Part shown: one piece after another, positions 10,581 through 20,296 of the stretch
Position numbering within the stretch: the first letter of the stretch is position 1
How the letters are laid out: the number at the start of each line of letters is the position of its first letter
NCBI GenBank assembly: GCA_023266115.1
Contig: JAHFRU010000013.1
Span: forward strand, 1-64,000
Length of the DNA: 64,000 nt
DNA from: Gammaproteobacteria bacterium
GTDB taxonomy: Bacteria > Pseudomonadota > Gammaproteobacteria > VBWC01
Direction of reading: 5' to 3'
Notes under the pieces: generated by a model
Database searches by the model: none
What the model was told of the DNA's origin: nothing
What the model saw: the letters and a program-made list of their open reading frames with translations, nothing else
Position numbers and translations under genes: made by a program

Positions 10581-12510
10581 TACTACTCTCCTTATCTATC
10601 ACGCGGCTGCGACTCGCTATGTCGGCTGACAGGTGTTTTTGAAAGGCTTCCAGTGACATGCCTCCTAGGTCTTCGCCTGTACGCGTACGCACGGCCACGG
10701 TTCGTTCGTTCATTTCGCGATCCCCGATAATCAACTGATACGGGACGCGACTCAGCGTGTGCTCGCGGATTTTAAAGCTGATCTTTTCATTTCTCAAGTC
10801 CGATTTGACCCTGAACCCCTGTTTTCTCAGGATTTCTTCAACCTCGGCGACGTATCCGGCCTGTTTGTCGGTAATATTCATCACGACGGCCTGCAGCGGG
10901 GCCAGCCAGATCGGCAACGAACCACCTGAATCCTCAATCAAAATACCGATAAACCGCTCCATCGACCCGAGGATGGCGCGGTGCAGCATCACAGGCACCT
11001 GCTTGCTGCCGTCCTCGGCGATAAAGTGGGCGCCCAACCGGCCCGGCATCGAGAAATCGACCTGCATCGTACCGCACTGCCAGATCCGCCCCAGACAGTC
11101 CTTGAGCGAGAACTCGATCTTCGGCCCATAGAACGCGCCCTCTCCCGGCTGCAGATCCCAGTCCAAATTCTTGTCGTTCAAGGCCTTTTCGAGCGCATGC
11201 TCGGCCTTGTCCCAGGCGCTGTCATCGCCGACGCGGTTTTCCGGCCGGGTCGACAGCTTGATGATGATCTCGGTGAAGCCGAAGTCTGCATACACCTTGA
11301 ACAACAGATCGATAAACGCCGACACCTCGGCCTGGATCTGCTTCTCGCTGCAAAATATATGGGCGTCGTCCTGCACGAAGTTGCGCAACCGCATCAGGCC
11401 GTGCAAGGTGCCAGACGGTTCGTTGCGATGGCACGAACCGAATTCCGCCAGGCGCAGCGGCAGGTCACGGTAACTGGTCACGCCCTGGTTGAAGATCTGT
11501 ACGTGGCACGGACAGTTCATCGGCTTGATCGCGTACTCGCGGTTCTCCGAGCTGGTCGTGAACATGTCGGCGTGGAATTTTTCCCAGTGGCCGGATTTCT
11601 CCCACAGGCTGCGGTCCACCACCTGCGGCGTGCGCACTTCCTGATAGCCGTGCTCAGCCAGCACGGAGCGGATGTAATTTTCGATTTCGCGGTAGACAGC
11701 CCAGCCGTTCGCGTGCCAGAAGATCATGCCCGGCGCTTCCGGCTGTATATGGAACAGGTCGAGGCGCCTGGCGAGTTTTCGGTGATCGCGCTTTTCCGCT
11801 TCCTCAATGCGATGCAGATAGCCCTTCAGCGCCTTCGCGTCCGGCCACGCGGTACCGTAGATGCGCTGCAACATCTCGTTGCTTGCATCGCCACGCCAGT
11901 AGGCGCCGGCCAGCTTGGTCAGCTTGAACGCCTTGAGTTTGCCGGTGTTCGGCACGTGCGGTCCGCGACACAGGTCGACGAATTCACCCTGCCCGTACAG
12001 CGAAATCGGATCATGCACGGGGATCTCTTCGATGATGCGGGCCTTGTACTCCTCGCCTATACCACGGAAATAGGCGATCGCCTCCTCCCGCGATTTCACC
12101 GACCGGGCGACCGGTAAATCCTGCGCCGCCAGTTCGTTCATGCGCTGCTCGATCTTTTCGAGATCGTCCGGCGTAAAGCCGCGCGGATAGGCGAAGTCGT
12201 AATAAAAGCCGTCCTCGATCACCGGACCGATGGTCACCTGCGCGCCGGGAAACAATTGCTTGACCGCGTGCGCGAGCAGATGCGCGGTCGAATGGCGGAT
12301 GATTTCCAGGCCTTCGGCATCGCGGTCGGTGATGATCGACAGGCGTGCGTCAGCGTCGATGACGTGAGACATATCGACCACCTTGCCGTCGACCTTGCCG
12401 GCCAGCGCCGCCTTGGCAAGACCCGCACCGATGGACGCCGCGACCTCCTGCACCGTCGGGGGATGATCGAATGTTCGCTGACTGTTGTCCGGCAGCGTGA
12501 TGACCGGCAT
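10570..12510 (-). CDS. thrS: Threonyl-tRNA synthetase
   Basis: A 646-residue class II synthetase (E. coli 642). It has an N-terminal TGS domain (residues 1-62) and an editing domain with the [16 protein letters not shown] zinc/proofreading motif and [10 protein letters not shown]. The catalytic core carries [29 protein letters not shown] and the motif 3 region [18 protein letters not shown]-terminal anticodon-binding domain ends the protein. It charges tRNA-Thr and removes Ser-tRNA-Thr. Its stop overlaps the start of infC by 11 bases, so the two are probably translationally linked. No leader operator could be judged between tRNA-Val and thrS. Confidence 0.98.
   Translation of the reverse strand: MPVITLPDNSQRTFDHPPTVQEVAASIGAGLAKAALAGKVDGKVVDMSHVIDADARLSIITDRDAEGLEIIRHSTAHLLAHAVKQLFPGAQVTIGPVIEDGFYYDFAYPRGFTPDDLEKIEQRMNELAAQDLPVARSVKSREEAIAYFRGIGEEYKARIIEEIPVHDPISLYGQGEFVDLCRGPHVPNTGKLKAFKLTKLAGAYWRGDASNEMLQRIYGTAWPDAKALKGYLHRIEEAEKRDHRKLARRLDLFHIQPEAPGMIFWHANGWAVYREIENYIRSVLAEHGYQEVRTPQVVDRSLWEKSGHWEKFHADMFTTSSENREYAIKPMNCPCHVQIFNQGVTSYRDLPLRLAEFGSCHRNEPSGTLHGLMRLRNFVQDDAHIFCSEKQIQAEVSAFIDLLFKVYADFGFTEIIIKLSTRPENRVGDDSAWDKAEHALEKALNDKNLDWDLQPGEGAFYGPKIEFSLKDCLGRIWQCGTMQVDFSMPGRLGAHFIAEDGSKQVPVMLHRAILGSMERFIGILIEDSGGSLPIWLAPLQAVVMNITDKQAGYVAEVEEILRKQGFRVKSDLRNEKISFKIREHTLSRVPYQLIIGDREMNERTVAVRTRTGEDLGGMSLEAFQKHLSADIASRSRVIDKESSNYS
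10578..10595 (-). promoter_or_regulatory. infC ribosome-binding site and AUU start
   Basis: On the minus strand AAGGAG is followed by AGTAGTA and then ATT, a strong Shine-Dalgarno paired with a non-canonical start. This is the established autoregulatory design of infC: excess IF-3 discriminates against AUU initiation. The site lies inside the last codons of thrS. Confidence 0.85.
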
Positions 12511-12589
12511 ATTCTCTTATCCAGTGTGTTCCCAGAGAGCCGTCCGGCGGACCTAAAAACGCACCCCGTCGAGGCAGTGCCACTCAATC

Positions 12590-12666
12590 TGGTAGGCGCG
12601 ATTGGACTCGAACCAACGACCCCCACCATGTCAAGGTGGTGCTCTAACCAGCTGAGCTACGCGCCT
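12590..12666 (-). tRNA. tRNA-Val (GAC)
   Basis: A 77-base cloverleaf on the minus strand. The acceptor AGGCGCG pairs with CGCGCCT, followed by A and an encoded CCA. The anticodon arm CCACC-TTGACAT-GGTGG gives GAC. D-arm GCTCAGCTGGTTAGAGC and T-loop GGTTCGAGTCC are canonical. It lies between uvrB and thrS on the same strand. Confidence 0.97.
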
Positions 12667-12724
12667 ACAATCGAAGGGGCGAGAGCATACAGGAATGCCC
12701 TTCCCGGTGACAAGGGGACGCCGG

Positions 12725-14764
12725 TTATCGTGCGCCAGCGGCCCGCGTTGCCGGCAATCCCAGCCCCACTTCCTGCAAGTGAGCAATTTCGTCGCGGATG
12801 CGCGCGGCGTCCTCGAACTCAAGATTCTGGGCGTGTTTGTGCATCTGCTGCTCAAGCTGCTTGACCTTCTTCATGATCATCTCCGGCGACATCGCGGCGT
12901 ACCGCATGACCTCCTCGGCCACCTGGGCGTATTGGTACGCCGGCAGCGGCGCGCCCGGATGGGTGCGCGCGCCTTCCATAATATCCGTGACGGCCTTGAT
13001 GATGCTGCGCGGCGTGATGCCGTGCTCCGTGTTGTAGGCGACTTGCCTGGCGCGGCGGCGCTCGGTCTCGTCAATCGCACGCCGCATCGAACCGGTTATC
13101 TGATCGCCATACAAAATGGCCTTGCCGTTCAGGTTGCGCGCCGCCCGCCCCATGGTCTGGATCAACGAGCGCTCCGAGCGCAGGAATCCCTCCTTGTCGG
13201 CGTCGAGTATCGCCACCAGCGACACCTCCGGCATGTCCAGACCCTCGCGCAGCAGATTGATGCCGACCAGCACGTCGAATTTGCCCAGGCGCAGGTCGCG
13301 GATGATTTCGACGCGCTCCACCGTTTCGATGTCCGAATGCAGGTAACGCACGCGCACGCCATGCTCGTCGAGGTATTCCGTCAAGTCCTCGGCCATGCGC
13401 TTGGTCAATGTCGTCACCAGAACGCGCTCCGCTACCGCCACGCGCTTGTGGATCTCGGACAACAGATCGTCCACCTGCGTCGTCACCGGACGGACCTCGA
13501 CCTCGGGATCGATCAGGCCGGTCGGCCGCACCAGTTGCTCGGCGATCGCGCCGGCATGCTCCATTTCGTAGCTACCCGGCGTCGCGGACACATAAATGGT
13601 CTGCGGTGACAGGCGCTGGAACTCTTCAAAGCGCAACGGCCGGTTGTCGAGCGCCGATGGCAGGCGGAAACCGTACTCGACCAGCGTCTCCTTGCGTGAC
13701 CGGTCGCCGCGGTACATGCCGCCAAGCTGCGGCACGGTGACATGACTTTCATCGATCACCAGCAACGCGTCGGGCGGCAGGTAATCAAACAACGTCGGCG
13801 GCGGCTCGCCCGCCTGCCGCCCGGACAAATAACGCGAATAGTTCTCGATGCCCGAGCAATAGCCCAACTCACGCATCATCTCCATATCAAAGGTGGTGCG
13901 CTGTTCGAGGCGCTGCGCCTCAAGCAGCTTCCCATTCGCACGCTGGAACTCCAGCCGCTCCTTCAATTCTTCCTTGATCTGATCGATCGCGCGCAGCACG
14001 GTCTCCCGCGGCGTCACATAATGCGACTTCGGATAGACGGTCAGACGCGGCGTGTCCCGCAGTATCTCGCCGGTCAGCGGATCGAAATAGCCGAGCGATT
14101 CGATCTCGTCGTCAAACAGCCGGACCCGGACGGCCTCCCGGTCCGACTCCGCCGGGAAAATGTCGATAACGTCGCCGCGGGCCCGGTAGGTGGCGCGATT
14201 CAGCTCGATATCGTTGCGGGTGTACTGGAGCTCGGACAGACGGCGCAACACGGCATGGCGGTCGATCACGTCGCCACGCACTAGATGCAAAACCATGCCG
14301 AGGTAGGATTTGGGATCGCCGAGACCGTAGATGGCCGACACCGAGGCGACGATAATCGCGTCGCGGCGCTCCAGCAACGCCTTGGTCGCCGACAACCGCA
14401 TCTGTTCGATGTGCTCGTTAATGGACGCGTCTTTCTCGATAAAAGTATCCGACGCGGGCACGTAGGCTTCCGGCTGATAGTAGTCATAGTACGACACGAA
14501 GTACTCGACGGCATTGTGCGGAAAGAACTCGCGCATTTCCCCGTACAACTGCGCCGCCAGCGTCTTGTTCGGCGCCAGGATCAGCGTCGGCCGCTGCACC
14601 CGTTCTATGACCGACGCAATGGTGAACGTCTTGCCGGAGCCCGTGACCCCGAGCAGCACCTGATGCGCCAGCCCGGACGCCAGCCCGTCGAGCAGGCATT
14701 TTATCGCCGACGGCTGATCGCCGGCGGGCTCAAAGGCCGCGGTTAATTCAAAAGTTCGACTCAT
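12725..14764 (-). CDS. uvrB: Excinuclease ABC subunit B
   Basis: A 679-residue UvrB. Walker A is GVTGSGKT (residues 39-46) and the damage-probing beta-hairpin is [21 protein letters not shown] is the Walker B region and helicase motifs follow ([26 protein letters not shown]). A C-terminal UVR/UvrC-binding coiled coil holds [20 protein letters not shown]. It verifies lesions delivered by UvrA and recruits UvrC in nucleotide excision repair. The start at 14764 (MSRTFEL) was chosen over an in-frame codon at 14791 by family match. mfd, which feeds the same pathway, lies 7 kb away. No LexA box was recognised upstream. Confidence 0.98.
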   Translation of the reverse strand: MSRTFELTAAFEPAGDQPSAIKCLLDGLASGLAHQVLLGVTGSGKTFTIASVIERVQRPTLILAPNKTLAAQLYGEMREFFPHNAVEYFVSYYDYYQPEAYVPASDTFIEKDASINEHIEQMRLSATKALLERRDAIIVASVSAIYGLGDPKSYLGMVLHLVRGDVIDRHAVLRRLSELQYTRNDIELNRATYRARGDVIDIFPAESDREAVRVRLFDDEIESLGYFDPLTGEILRDTPRLTVYPKSHYVTPRETVLRAIDQIKEELKERLEFQRANGKLLEAQRLEQRTTFDMEMMRELGYCSGIENYSRYLSGRQAGEPPPTLFDYLPPDALLVIDESHVTVPQLGGMYRGDRSRKETLVEYGFRLPSALDNRPLRFEEFQRLSPQTIYVSATPGSYEMEHAGAIAEQLVRPTGLIDPEVEVRPVTTQVDDLLSEIHKRVAVAERVLVTTLTKRMAEDLTEYLDEHGVRVRYLHSDIETVERVEIIRDLRLGKFDVLVGINLLREGLDMPEVSLVAILDADKEGFLRSERSLIQTMGRAARNLNGKAILYGDQITGSMRRAIDETERRRARQVAYNTEHGITPRSIIKAVTDIMEGARTHPGAPLPAYQYAQVAEEVMRYAAMSPEMIMKKVKQLEQQMHKHAQNLEFEDAARIRDEIAHLQEVGLGLPATRAAGAR

Positions 14765-14793
14765 GCTCTTTCGGACTCCTACGGACTTCAACT

Positions 14794-14799
14794 ATTATA
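14794..14799 (-). promoter_or_regulatory. Candidate -10 element for uvrB
   Basis: A perfect TATAAT reads on the minus strand 30 bases before the uvrB ATG, in the 114-base gap to the divergent aminotransferase gene. A matching -35 at 17 bases is poor. The nearest TTGTGA-like hexamer is too far (24 bases), so the promoter may need help or be weak. Confidence 0.4.
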
Positions 14800-14878
14800 G
14801 TGCCGCCACACCGACCGAGTTTGTCACAAATACGCAATCGGGAATTCGTTCACCTACACCGGACCGTCGACCAAGTAC

Positions 14879-16066
14879 ATGACCATACAAGTTTCCAAGC
14901 GCGCACTAAGCATCAAACCGTCACCAACCCTGGCTGTCACGGCCCGGGCGAAGGAACTTAAGGCGGCCGGCAAGGATATCATCGGCCTCGGCGCCGGCGA
15001 ACCCGATTTCGATACGCCGGAGCACATCAAGAAGGCGGCGATCGACGCGATCAAGAAAGGCTTCACCAAATACACGGCCGCCGAAGGCACGCCCGAACTG
15101 AAGAATGCGATCATCGCCAAGTTCCAGCGCGACAACGCGCTCGCCTACAAGCCGGACCAGATTCTGGTTTCCTGCGGTGCCAAACATAGTCTCTACAATC
15201 TTGCCCAGGCACTGCTCAATCCGGGCGATGAAGTCATTATTCCGGCGCCCTACTGGGTCTCATATCCGGATATCACGCTGCTGGCCGGCGGCGTGCCGGT
15301 CATCGTCTCGGCGGGGCTGGATCAGGGCTTCAAGATATCGGCGAAACAGCTCGAATCCGCCATCACGGCGATGACCCGGCTGGTCGTCATCAACAGCCCG
15401 TCCAATCCGACCGGCGTTGCCTACACACGCAAGGAGCTGTCGGCGCTCGCGGATGTGCTGAAGAATCATCCGAAGATTACCATCGTCAGCGATGATATCT
15501 ACGAACATATCTGGTGGACCGACGATCCGTTCTGCAACATCCTCAACGTGTCTCCGGAACTCTATAACCGTACGCTCGTCGTCAACGGCGTATCGAAGTC
15601 GTACTCGATGACCGGCTGGCGCATCGGCTACACGGCAGGACCAGCAAACGTCATCAAGGCCATGGCCAACATCCAGTCGCAGAGCACGTCGAATCCGACG
15701 TCGATCGCACAGGTCGCGGCACAGGCGGCGCTTGAAGGCGATCAGGGCTGCATTCAGGAGATGGTCGTCGCGTTCAAGAAACGCCACGATTTCGTGGTGG
15801 CGGCGCTGAATGATATGGACGGCGTCGAATGTCTCGAGTCCCAGGGGGCGTTCTACAGTTTTCCGAACATGCGCGAGGTCATCAAAAAAATCGATGGCGT
15901 GCATAACGACCTGGAGCTCGCGGAATACCTGATCAATGAAGCCAACGTCGCGCTGGTTCCCGGCTCGGCGTTCGGCGCCCCTGGGTATATGCGCCTGTCG
16001 TTCGCGACGGATATGAAGACGCTCGAGAAGGCCATGCAGCGCCTGAAAAAAGCGCTGACCGTGTAG
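14879..16066 (+). CDS. Aspartate aminotransferase, class I fold (subgroup Ib type)
   Basis: A 395-residue PLP enzyme. Recognisable parts are IIGLGAGEPDFDTPEHI, the KYTAAEGTPELK segment, the substrate/PLP-binding SPSNPTGVAYTRKEL and DDIYEHIWW. The PLP lysine lies in NGVSKSYSMTGWRIGY (about residue 238). SFATDMKTLEKAMQRL closes the protein. It transfers the amino group of aspartate to 2-oxoglutarate; some members of this subgroup also use prephenate or other acids, which cannot be settled here. It is divergent from uvrB and followed by tRNA-Asn. Confidence 0.93.
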   Translation: MTIQVSKRALSIKPSPTLAVTARAKELKAAGKDIIGLGAGEPDFDTPEHIKKAAIDAIKKGFTKYTAAEGTPELKNAIIAKFQRDNALAYKPDQILVSCGAKHSLYNLAQALLNPGDEVIIPAPYWVSYPDITLLAGGVPVIVSAGLDQGFKISAKQLESAITAMTRLVVINSPSNPTGVAYTRKELSALADVLKNHPKITIVSDDIYEHIWWTDDPFCNILNVSPELYNRTLVVNGVSKSYSMTGWRIGYTAGPANVIKAMANIQSQSTSNPTSIAQVAAQAALEGDQGCIQEMVVAFKKRHDFVVAALNDMDGVECLESQGAFYSFPNMREVIKKIDGVHNDLELAEYLINEANVALVPGSAFGAPGYMRLSFATDMKTLEKAMQRLKKALTV

Positions 16067-16173
16067 GATTCCCGCCGCATCACACAAGGGCGCGGCAGTG
16101 ACCGGCAATTTGGCCATTTCTATTGACCCGCCGGGATGCCATCCGTACCATACGCACCTTCGATGTTTCCGGA

Positions 16174-16249
16174 TCCCCGGTAGCTCAGTCGGTAGAGCAG
16201 GTGACTGTTAATCATCTGGTCGGCGGTTCGAGTCCGTCCCGGGGAGCCA
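16174..16249 (+). tRNA. tRNA-Asn (GTT)
   Basis: A 76-base cloverleaf: acceptor TCCCCGG...CCGGGGA, discriminator G and encoded CCA. The anticodon arm GGTGA-CTGTTAA-TCATC gives GTT. D-arm GCTCAGTCGGTAGAGC and T-loop GGTTCGAGTCC are canonical. It lies 107 bases after the aminotransferase gene on the same strand. Confidence 0.97.
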
Positions 16250-16281
16250 TTTCCAAGTTTCAGGGAATCCATATAGCGTCC

Positions 16282-16310
16282 AAAAGCATCTGCTTCTCGA
16301 GCGCTTTTTT
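16282..16310 (+). terminator. Possible terminator after tRNA-Asn
   Basis: aaaagc (16282-16287) can pair with gctttt around 16303, with an inner gcttctcgagc fold, and the stem ends in a T-run (gcgctttttt). The stem is short, so this is a moderate candidate. The remaining bases to 16446 show no gene. Confidence 0.4.
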
Positions 16311-16446
16311 GTTTTCCGCCTCTCTATGTAGCTACCGCAAAGTTTGTTGACTTCCCGTACGGATTTGGGGAGTCTTGAGCATGTCTGAGGGCGACCGCTA
16401 TTGCAGCGACCCCTGTTGATGAATCCACCGTCGGCTATTTAACGTT

Positions 16447-16857
16447 ATGTCTCACCGCCCTACCCGCCGCACCGTGCTCAAGGCCTTCGCCGCCATTGTG
16501 GTACAGGGAATCGGCTGGGCGGCCGTTCCCGCGTCGGCGTACGCGCGCGTGCGCGCGCCTTTCCCAGTTGATCCGCTGAAACATACGCTGCAGACGCTGT
16601 TCCCCGACGGGGTTACCGCGAGCGCCATGGCGCACCGCTATCGTGAACACTATCCAACGATGGCCGCCAACGCCCTGCCGAACGTACGCCGCTTGCTGGC
16701 GCCTTATTATGGCGAGCCAAAGCTGATCGCGCGCGCGATCAAACAACAGCGCTCAACAGACTTCGCGCAAGGCGACAGCGTGATTATCAACGGCTGGGTA
16801 GTCGCCCGCTGCGAGGCGGATCTTTGTACAGCGGCGTTGCTGTTTTTAGATGTTTGA
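16447..16857 (+). CDS. Tat-signal small protein, probable partner subunit of the GMC oxidoreductase
   Basis: A 136-residue protein with a twin-arginine signal: PTRRTVLKAFAAIVVQG, then a hydrophobic stretch ending in an ASA-type cleavage site near residue 31. The mature part is about 105 residues (FPDGVTASAMAHRYREHY; C-terminal DSVIINGWVVARCEADLCTAALL) and shows no haem or metal motif. It ends 6 bases before the flavoprotein gene. In gluconate- and fructose-type dehydrogenases a small Tat subunit carries the folded FAD subunit across the membrane, and the pairing here fits that. I infer the same role; the protein family itself I do not recognise by name. Confidence 0.75.
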   Translation: MSHRPTRRTVLKAFAAIVVQGIGWAAVPASAYARVRAPFPVDPLKHTLQTLFPDGVTASAMAHRYREHYPTMAANALPNVRRLLAPYYGEPKLIARAIKQQRSTDFAQGDSVIINGWVVARCEADLCTAALLFLDV

Positions 16858-16863
16858 TCGTCG

Positions 16864-18429
16864 ATGCTAGCAGACCTGCGCCGGATTCAGACCAAACAGA
16901 TTGACGCCGACCTGTGCATTATCGGCGCAGGCGCGGCAGGCATGACGCTCGCTCGCGCGTTCATCGGGTCCGGTGTCCGCGTCTGTCTGCTCGAAAGCGG
17001 CGGTTTCGAACATGAAGAAGCGACACAGGCACTCTACGACGGCGAAGACACCGGCTATCGCCAGCTCTATGATGTCGGCAAATCACGCCTGCGGTTTTTC
17101 GGCGGCACGACTAACCACTGGGTCGGGCATTGTGCGCCGTTGACCGAGATAGACTTTGAAACACGTCCGTGGGTGCCGTATAGCGGATGGCCGATTAAGA
17201 AGGCGGCGCTGGATCCGTACTATGCGCCGGCGCAGGCATTGTGCGAACTCGGTACTGACAGCTTCGACCTCGCCTCGTTTTCGGATATACACCCCGACCT
17301 GCCGCCGTTCGATACCGCCAAATTCTCACCCCGCGTCTGGCACCTCAGTCCACCGACCCGCTTCGGCAAGAAATATCGCGATGAGCTGGTCAACGCCGTC
17401 AATATTGCTATTTATCTGAACGCCAATGTCACCGAGCTGGAGACCGACAAGGACGTGTCGCGCATCGTCGGCGCCACCGTAAAGACATTGACCGGCGAGC
17501 AGACCAGAGTGGTCGCGCATAACTATGTTCTGGCCTGCGGCGGCATAGAAAACGCCCGGATATTGTTGCTGTCGAACCGTTCGGCGCCCCGGGGGCTCGG
17601 CAACGACCATGACCTGGTCGGCCGGTTTTATATCGATCAGTTGCGCTGCGAGGAAGCGGCGTTCGTCGTGGCCGAGAACAATCGCCTGTTCGACACCATG
17701 GTCGGTGGTTTCCGGAAAAACGGTCTTGGTTTCGAGGCGATGCTTGGCCCGTCCAGAGCCACGCAAGAGCGCCATGAAACATTGAACTGGGTCGCCGAGT
17801 TCGAGACCATGCGGGCAACGAGCGACTGGGCGCTGTCGATGTACCACCTGAAGAATTTGCTGCAAACGGGCCGGTGGCCCGCCGACCTCGGTCACGACAT
17901 CTGGGCGGTGATCACCCACCTCGACGCGGTCGGCAAGGACATATACCAACGCCAGACCGCGCGACCGTTGAGCATTCTGGCCCGGTGCGAGGTCGCGCCT
18001 GACCCGGAGAGCCGCATCACCCTGACAACGGAACGTGACGCGCTCGGACAAAACAAGGTGCGTCGCCACTTGCGGGTGACGCTACGCGAAAAACATACGC
18101 TGCGCAGCGCGATGCGTTCGATAGGCGAAGAGCTGGGCCGCATCGGTGCCGGTCGTGTCCGGCTGGCGGACTGGTTGCTGGCCGACAACGACGAGTGGCC
18201 CCGCCCGGAACAACAGTACGCTGGTGTACATCACATCGGGACCACCCGTATGGCGGCTGATCCGGCACACGGCGTCGTTGACCGCGACTGTCGTGTGCAC
18301 GGCATTGCGAATCTCTACGTCGGCGGCAGCTCGGTCTTCCCTACCGCCGGGTACGCGCATCCAACGCTGTCGATCGTTGCCATGGCGCTGCGCCTCGCCG
18401 ACCACCTGAAGGAACGCCTGCCGCGCTAG
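16864..18429 (+). CDS. GMC-family FAD-dependent oxidoreductase
   Basis: A 521-residue flavoprotein. The N-terminal Rossmann motif is IIGAGAAGMTLARAF (around residues 19-33), followed by the FAD-contacting GGTTNHWVG. The mid-chain LACGGIENARILLLS and the C-terminal GMC domain (HHIGTTRMAADPAHGVVD, then NLYVGGSSVFPTAGYAHPT) carry the catalytic His region. Family members oxidise alcohols, polyols or sugars. The substrate is not visible. It has no signal peptide; the Tat protein just upstream could export it. No cytochrome c subunit gene follows, so its electron acceptor is unknown. Its last four bases overlap the convergent acyltransferase gene. Confidence 0.9.
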   Translation: MLADLRRIQTKQIDADLCIIGAGAAGMTLARAFIGSGVRVCLLESGGFEHEEATQALYDGEDTGYRQLYDVGKSRLRFFGGTTNHWVGHCAPLTEIDFETRPWVPYSGWPIKKAALDPYYAPAQALCELGTDSFDLASFSDIHPDLPPFDTAKFSPRVWHLSPPTRFGKKYRDELVNAVNIAIYLNANVTELETDKDVSRIVGATVKTLTGEQTRVVAHNYVLACGGIENARILLLSNRSAPRGLGNDHDLVGRFYIDQLRCEEAAFVVAENNRLFDTMVGGFRKNGLGFEAMLGPSRATQERHETLNWVAEFETMRATSDWALSMYHLKNLLQTGRWPADLGHDIWAVITHLDAVGKDIYQRQTARPLSILARCEVAPDPESRITLTTERDALGQNKVRRHLRVTLREKHTLRSAMRSIGEELGRIGAGRVRLADWLLADNDEWPRPEQQYAGVHHIGTTRMAADPAHGVVDRDCRVHGIANLYVGGSSVFPTAGYAHPTLSIVAMALRLADHLKERLPR

Positions 18430-19610
18430 CGCACGCTATACGTGACCTTCACTGACGAAATTGCACGCTGAAACTCGACGCGGCCTTTAAGGTCGTCGGG
18501 TATTTTCACCTGATCGGGCACGGCCTCGAACGTATGGAATACCAGCCGGCTTATGCCGGGAAGGTAGAATTGCTGATACTGCTTGCGGATCCATTCTTCA
18601 CCCGGCGTATCGGCGGCGTCGGTAAACACCGCGGCAAGTAATTCGCCCCCGCTGTCGTACAAGAACGGGTTATTCATCAAGAATGATCTCGCCCCGGCGG
18701 TGGCGTGTAACAAACGAATATAAAAGCCGCTGCTTCGATCGCCGAGTACGCCCATGCCCCATTTCTTCTTGTACTGCAGCACGCCATCCTTGAGAAAGGC
18801 ACGCGTCGCACCCAGATGCACCTGGTCATACCCTCGCTCTGACAAATACAGATAGCGGTAATAATATAGCGCGGCCAGCGCGCCGGCCTTAACATGGTCA
18901 TAGTTTCCGTTCACGACGCCGCTGCACCAGAATCTCGCACCGTCGCGTTCATAAACGATGATTTCGCCGGCGATAACGTCGCCATCCCGTTTAACCAACA
19001 GCAAGTCACTACGATCAGACGCGCTCATCACGGTATCCAGCGAGTGCGGAACCGCTTCATCGCCGTGGGCCTGCAGGGTATAGGGCAGATACATGCGATG
19101 GTAGAAGTCCAGAAACAGATCCTGACGCCGGGTTACTTCATACGTCAGGCCGTTTTTGCGAATGCGGCGCAAATCGCTTTTCAAGCGCTCACTCACCTTC
19201 ATGAGGCGGGATATATCGTCGAACGACGTCTCCCCGTCTATCCAGACCGGCACATAGTAGCCACGCGCCCCGCTCCACGCCTGCAACCGTCTATTGATTT
19301 CCATGATCAACACGTCACCCCGGTCGTGGCGCACCCGACCGATTTTCCTGACATCCCAAAGCCATTTCTTTCCAAGATAGATCTCGGTGAAATTTTCGGC
19401 AAACGCCATATTGGCGATGTAGTTTTTGTTCTTTTCACAGCCGGCATACACAATGCTCAGGCTGGCGCCTGAATCCCGCTCATTACCGGTCAACGACCAC
19501 AGACCGAAACGATAATCGCGAGCAAATTCGCGCAAGGCGGTCACTATGCCCATAGTAAATGCGGTTCCTGTGTAGAGAGTGTCGGGATGACCGTGCGCGA
19601 CATTGGCCAT
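18426..19610 (-). CDS. GNAT/FemAB-type acyltransferase
   Basis: A 394-residue protein. The centre (about residues 160-300) has the fold signature of the BioF2/FemAB-like acetyltransferase group. LLLVKRDGDVIAGEIIVYERDGARFW and YYYRYLYLSERGYDQVHLGATRAFL, followed by QYKKKWGMGV, give the acyl-CoA or aminoacyl-transfer core. Such proteins often modify polysaccharides, peptidoglycan or lipids, but no substrate can be assigned. It faces the GMC gene and overlaps it by four bases. The start may instead be an internal ATG at 19553. Confidence 0.65.
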   Translation of the reverse strand: MANVAHGHPDTLYTGTAFTMGIVTALREFARDYRFGLWSLTGNERDSGASLSIVYAGCEKNKNYIANMAFAENFTEIYLGKKWLWDVRKIGRVRHDRGDVLIMEINRRLQAWSGARGYYVPVWIDGETSFDDISRLMKVSERLKSDLRRIRKNGLTYEVTRRQDLFLDFYHRMYLPYTLQAHGDEAVPHSLDTVMSASDRSDLLLVKRDGDVIAGEIIVYERDGARFWCSGVVNGNYDHVKAGALAALYYYRYLYLSERGYDQVHLGATRAFLKDGVLQYKKKWGMGVLGDRSSGFYIRLLHATAGARSFLMNNPFLYDSGGELLAAVFTDAADTPGEEWIRKQYQQFYLPGISRLVFHTFEAVPDQVKIPDDLKGRVEFQRAISSVKVTYSVR

Positions 19611-19839
19611 CGCCCGATATACGGCTTCGCGGCCACGTCATCGTTACCGCGTATACCGAATCGAAATCGGCCAACAACAGTATATCGAACGCGCCTGGTT
19701 TTTCGTATGTTCACTGGATTTGCATTCCGACAAGATCCGCTTCGTCACTGGAGGAAAGCCGCGGAACTACCCGGCCATGAGATCCGGCCAGGGTATATTT
19801 TGAATCAGGATCTTTGCGCTGGCCGATAACGATCCGGGA

Positions 19840-20148
19840 TCAAACCGATTCGATCAGGCCCGCCAGACTACGGAACGGATAAAGGCGTAACTCCTCAATA
19901 AACATGAAACCGGTTCCATTCTGGTGATGTATCACGGTCGCCAGTACACGACGCCGTTCCTGGCTATCCTCGACCAGTAAATTGAATTCAATCTCGACCA
20001 GCGCGTTCTTCGGCAGATCCTCCTGGGTCTCGACCAACATGCCGTCCAGACTGATATTCCGCGCACGGCAATCTGGCAAGTTACGGCCGCGGCAGCGCAG
20101 CGCTACCGTGAAATCCACTTGATGACGAACATTCTGGCGATGCTCCAT
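19840..20148 (-). CDS. PilZ-domain protein
   Basis: About 102 residues, all PilZ domain. RHQVDF near the N-terminus is the basic c-di-GMP-binding element (RxxxR-like, though only one Arg is clear, in NVRHQ). ARNISLDGMLVET matches the conserved D/NxSxxG motif. PilZ proteins bind c-di-GMP and control motility or polysaccharide output. The start at 20148 has AAGG upstream; an in-frame TTG at 20187 would add 13 residues. The partner is unknown. Nearby are a hemerythrin relic and a chemoreceptor. Confidence 0.85.
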   Translation of the reverse strand: MEHRQNVRHQVDFTVALRCRGRNLPDCRARNISLDGMLVETQEDLPKNALVEIEFNLLVEDSQERRRVLATVIHHQNGTGFMFIEELRLYPFRSLAGLIESV

Positions 20149-20296
20149 GGCTGCCTTAACGTCCCGAACGAGCCCGAACTTTAACAATACTTGTCGCGCA
20201 AACCCGTGCCGTTATCCCGTTATGATATCGACCGCCTATGATATCGACCGCCGCTCAATACCCGCCACGCCGATATCGGCCCGGCGACGGACGCGG

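Noticed and set aside
10981-12117. Long plus-strand open frame opposite thrS (378 codons)
   Set aside because: thrS is unmistakable on the minus strand. The plus frame has no recognisable motif and follows the codon-bias mirror pattern.
12695-13609. Long plus-strand open frame opposite uvrB
   Set aside because: It has no motif or ribosome-binding site and mirrors the GC-rich uvrB coding strand.
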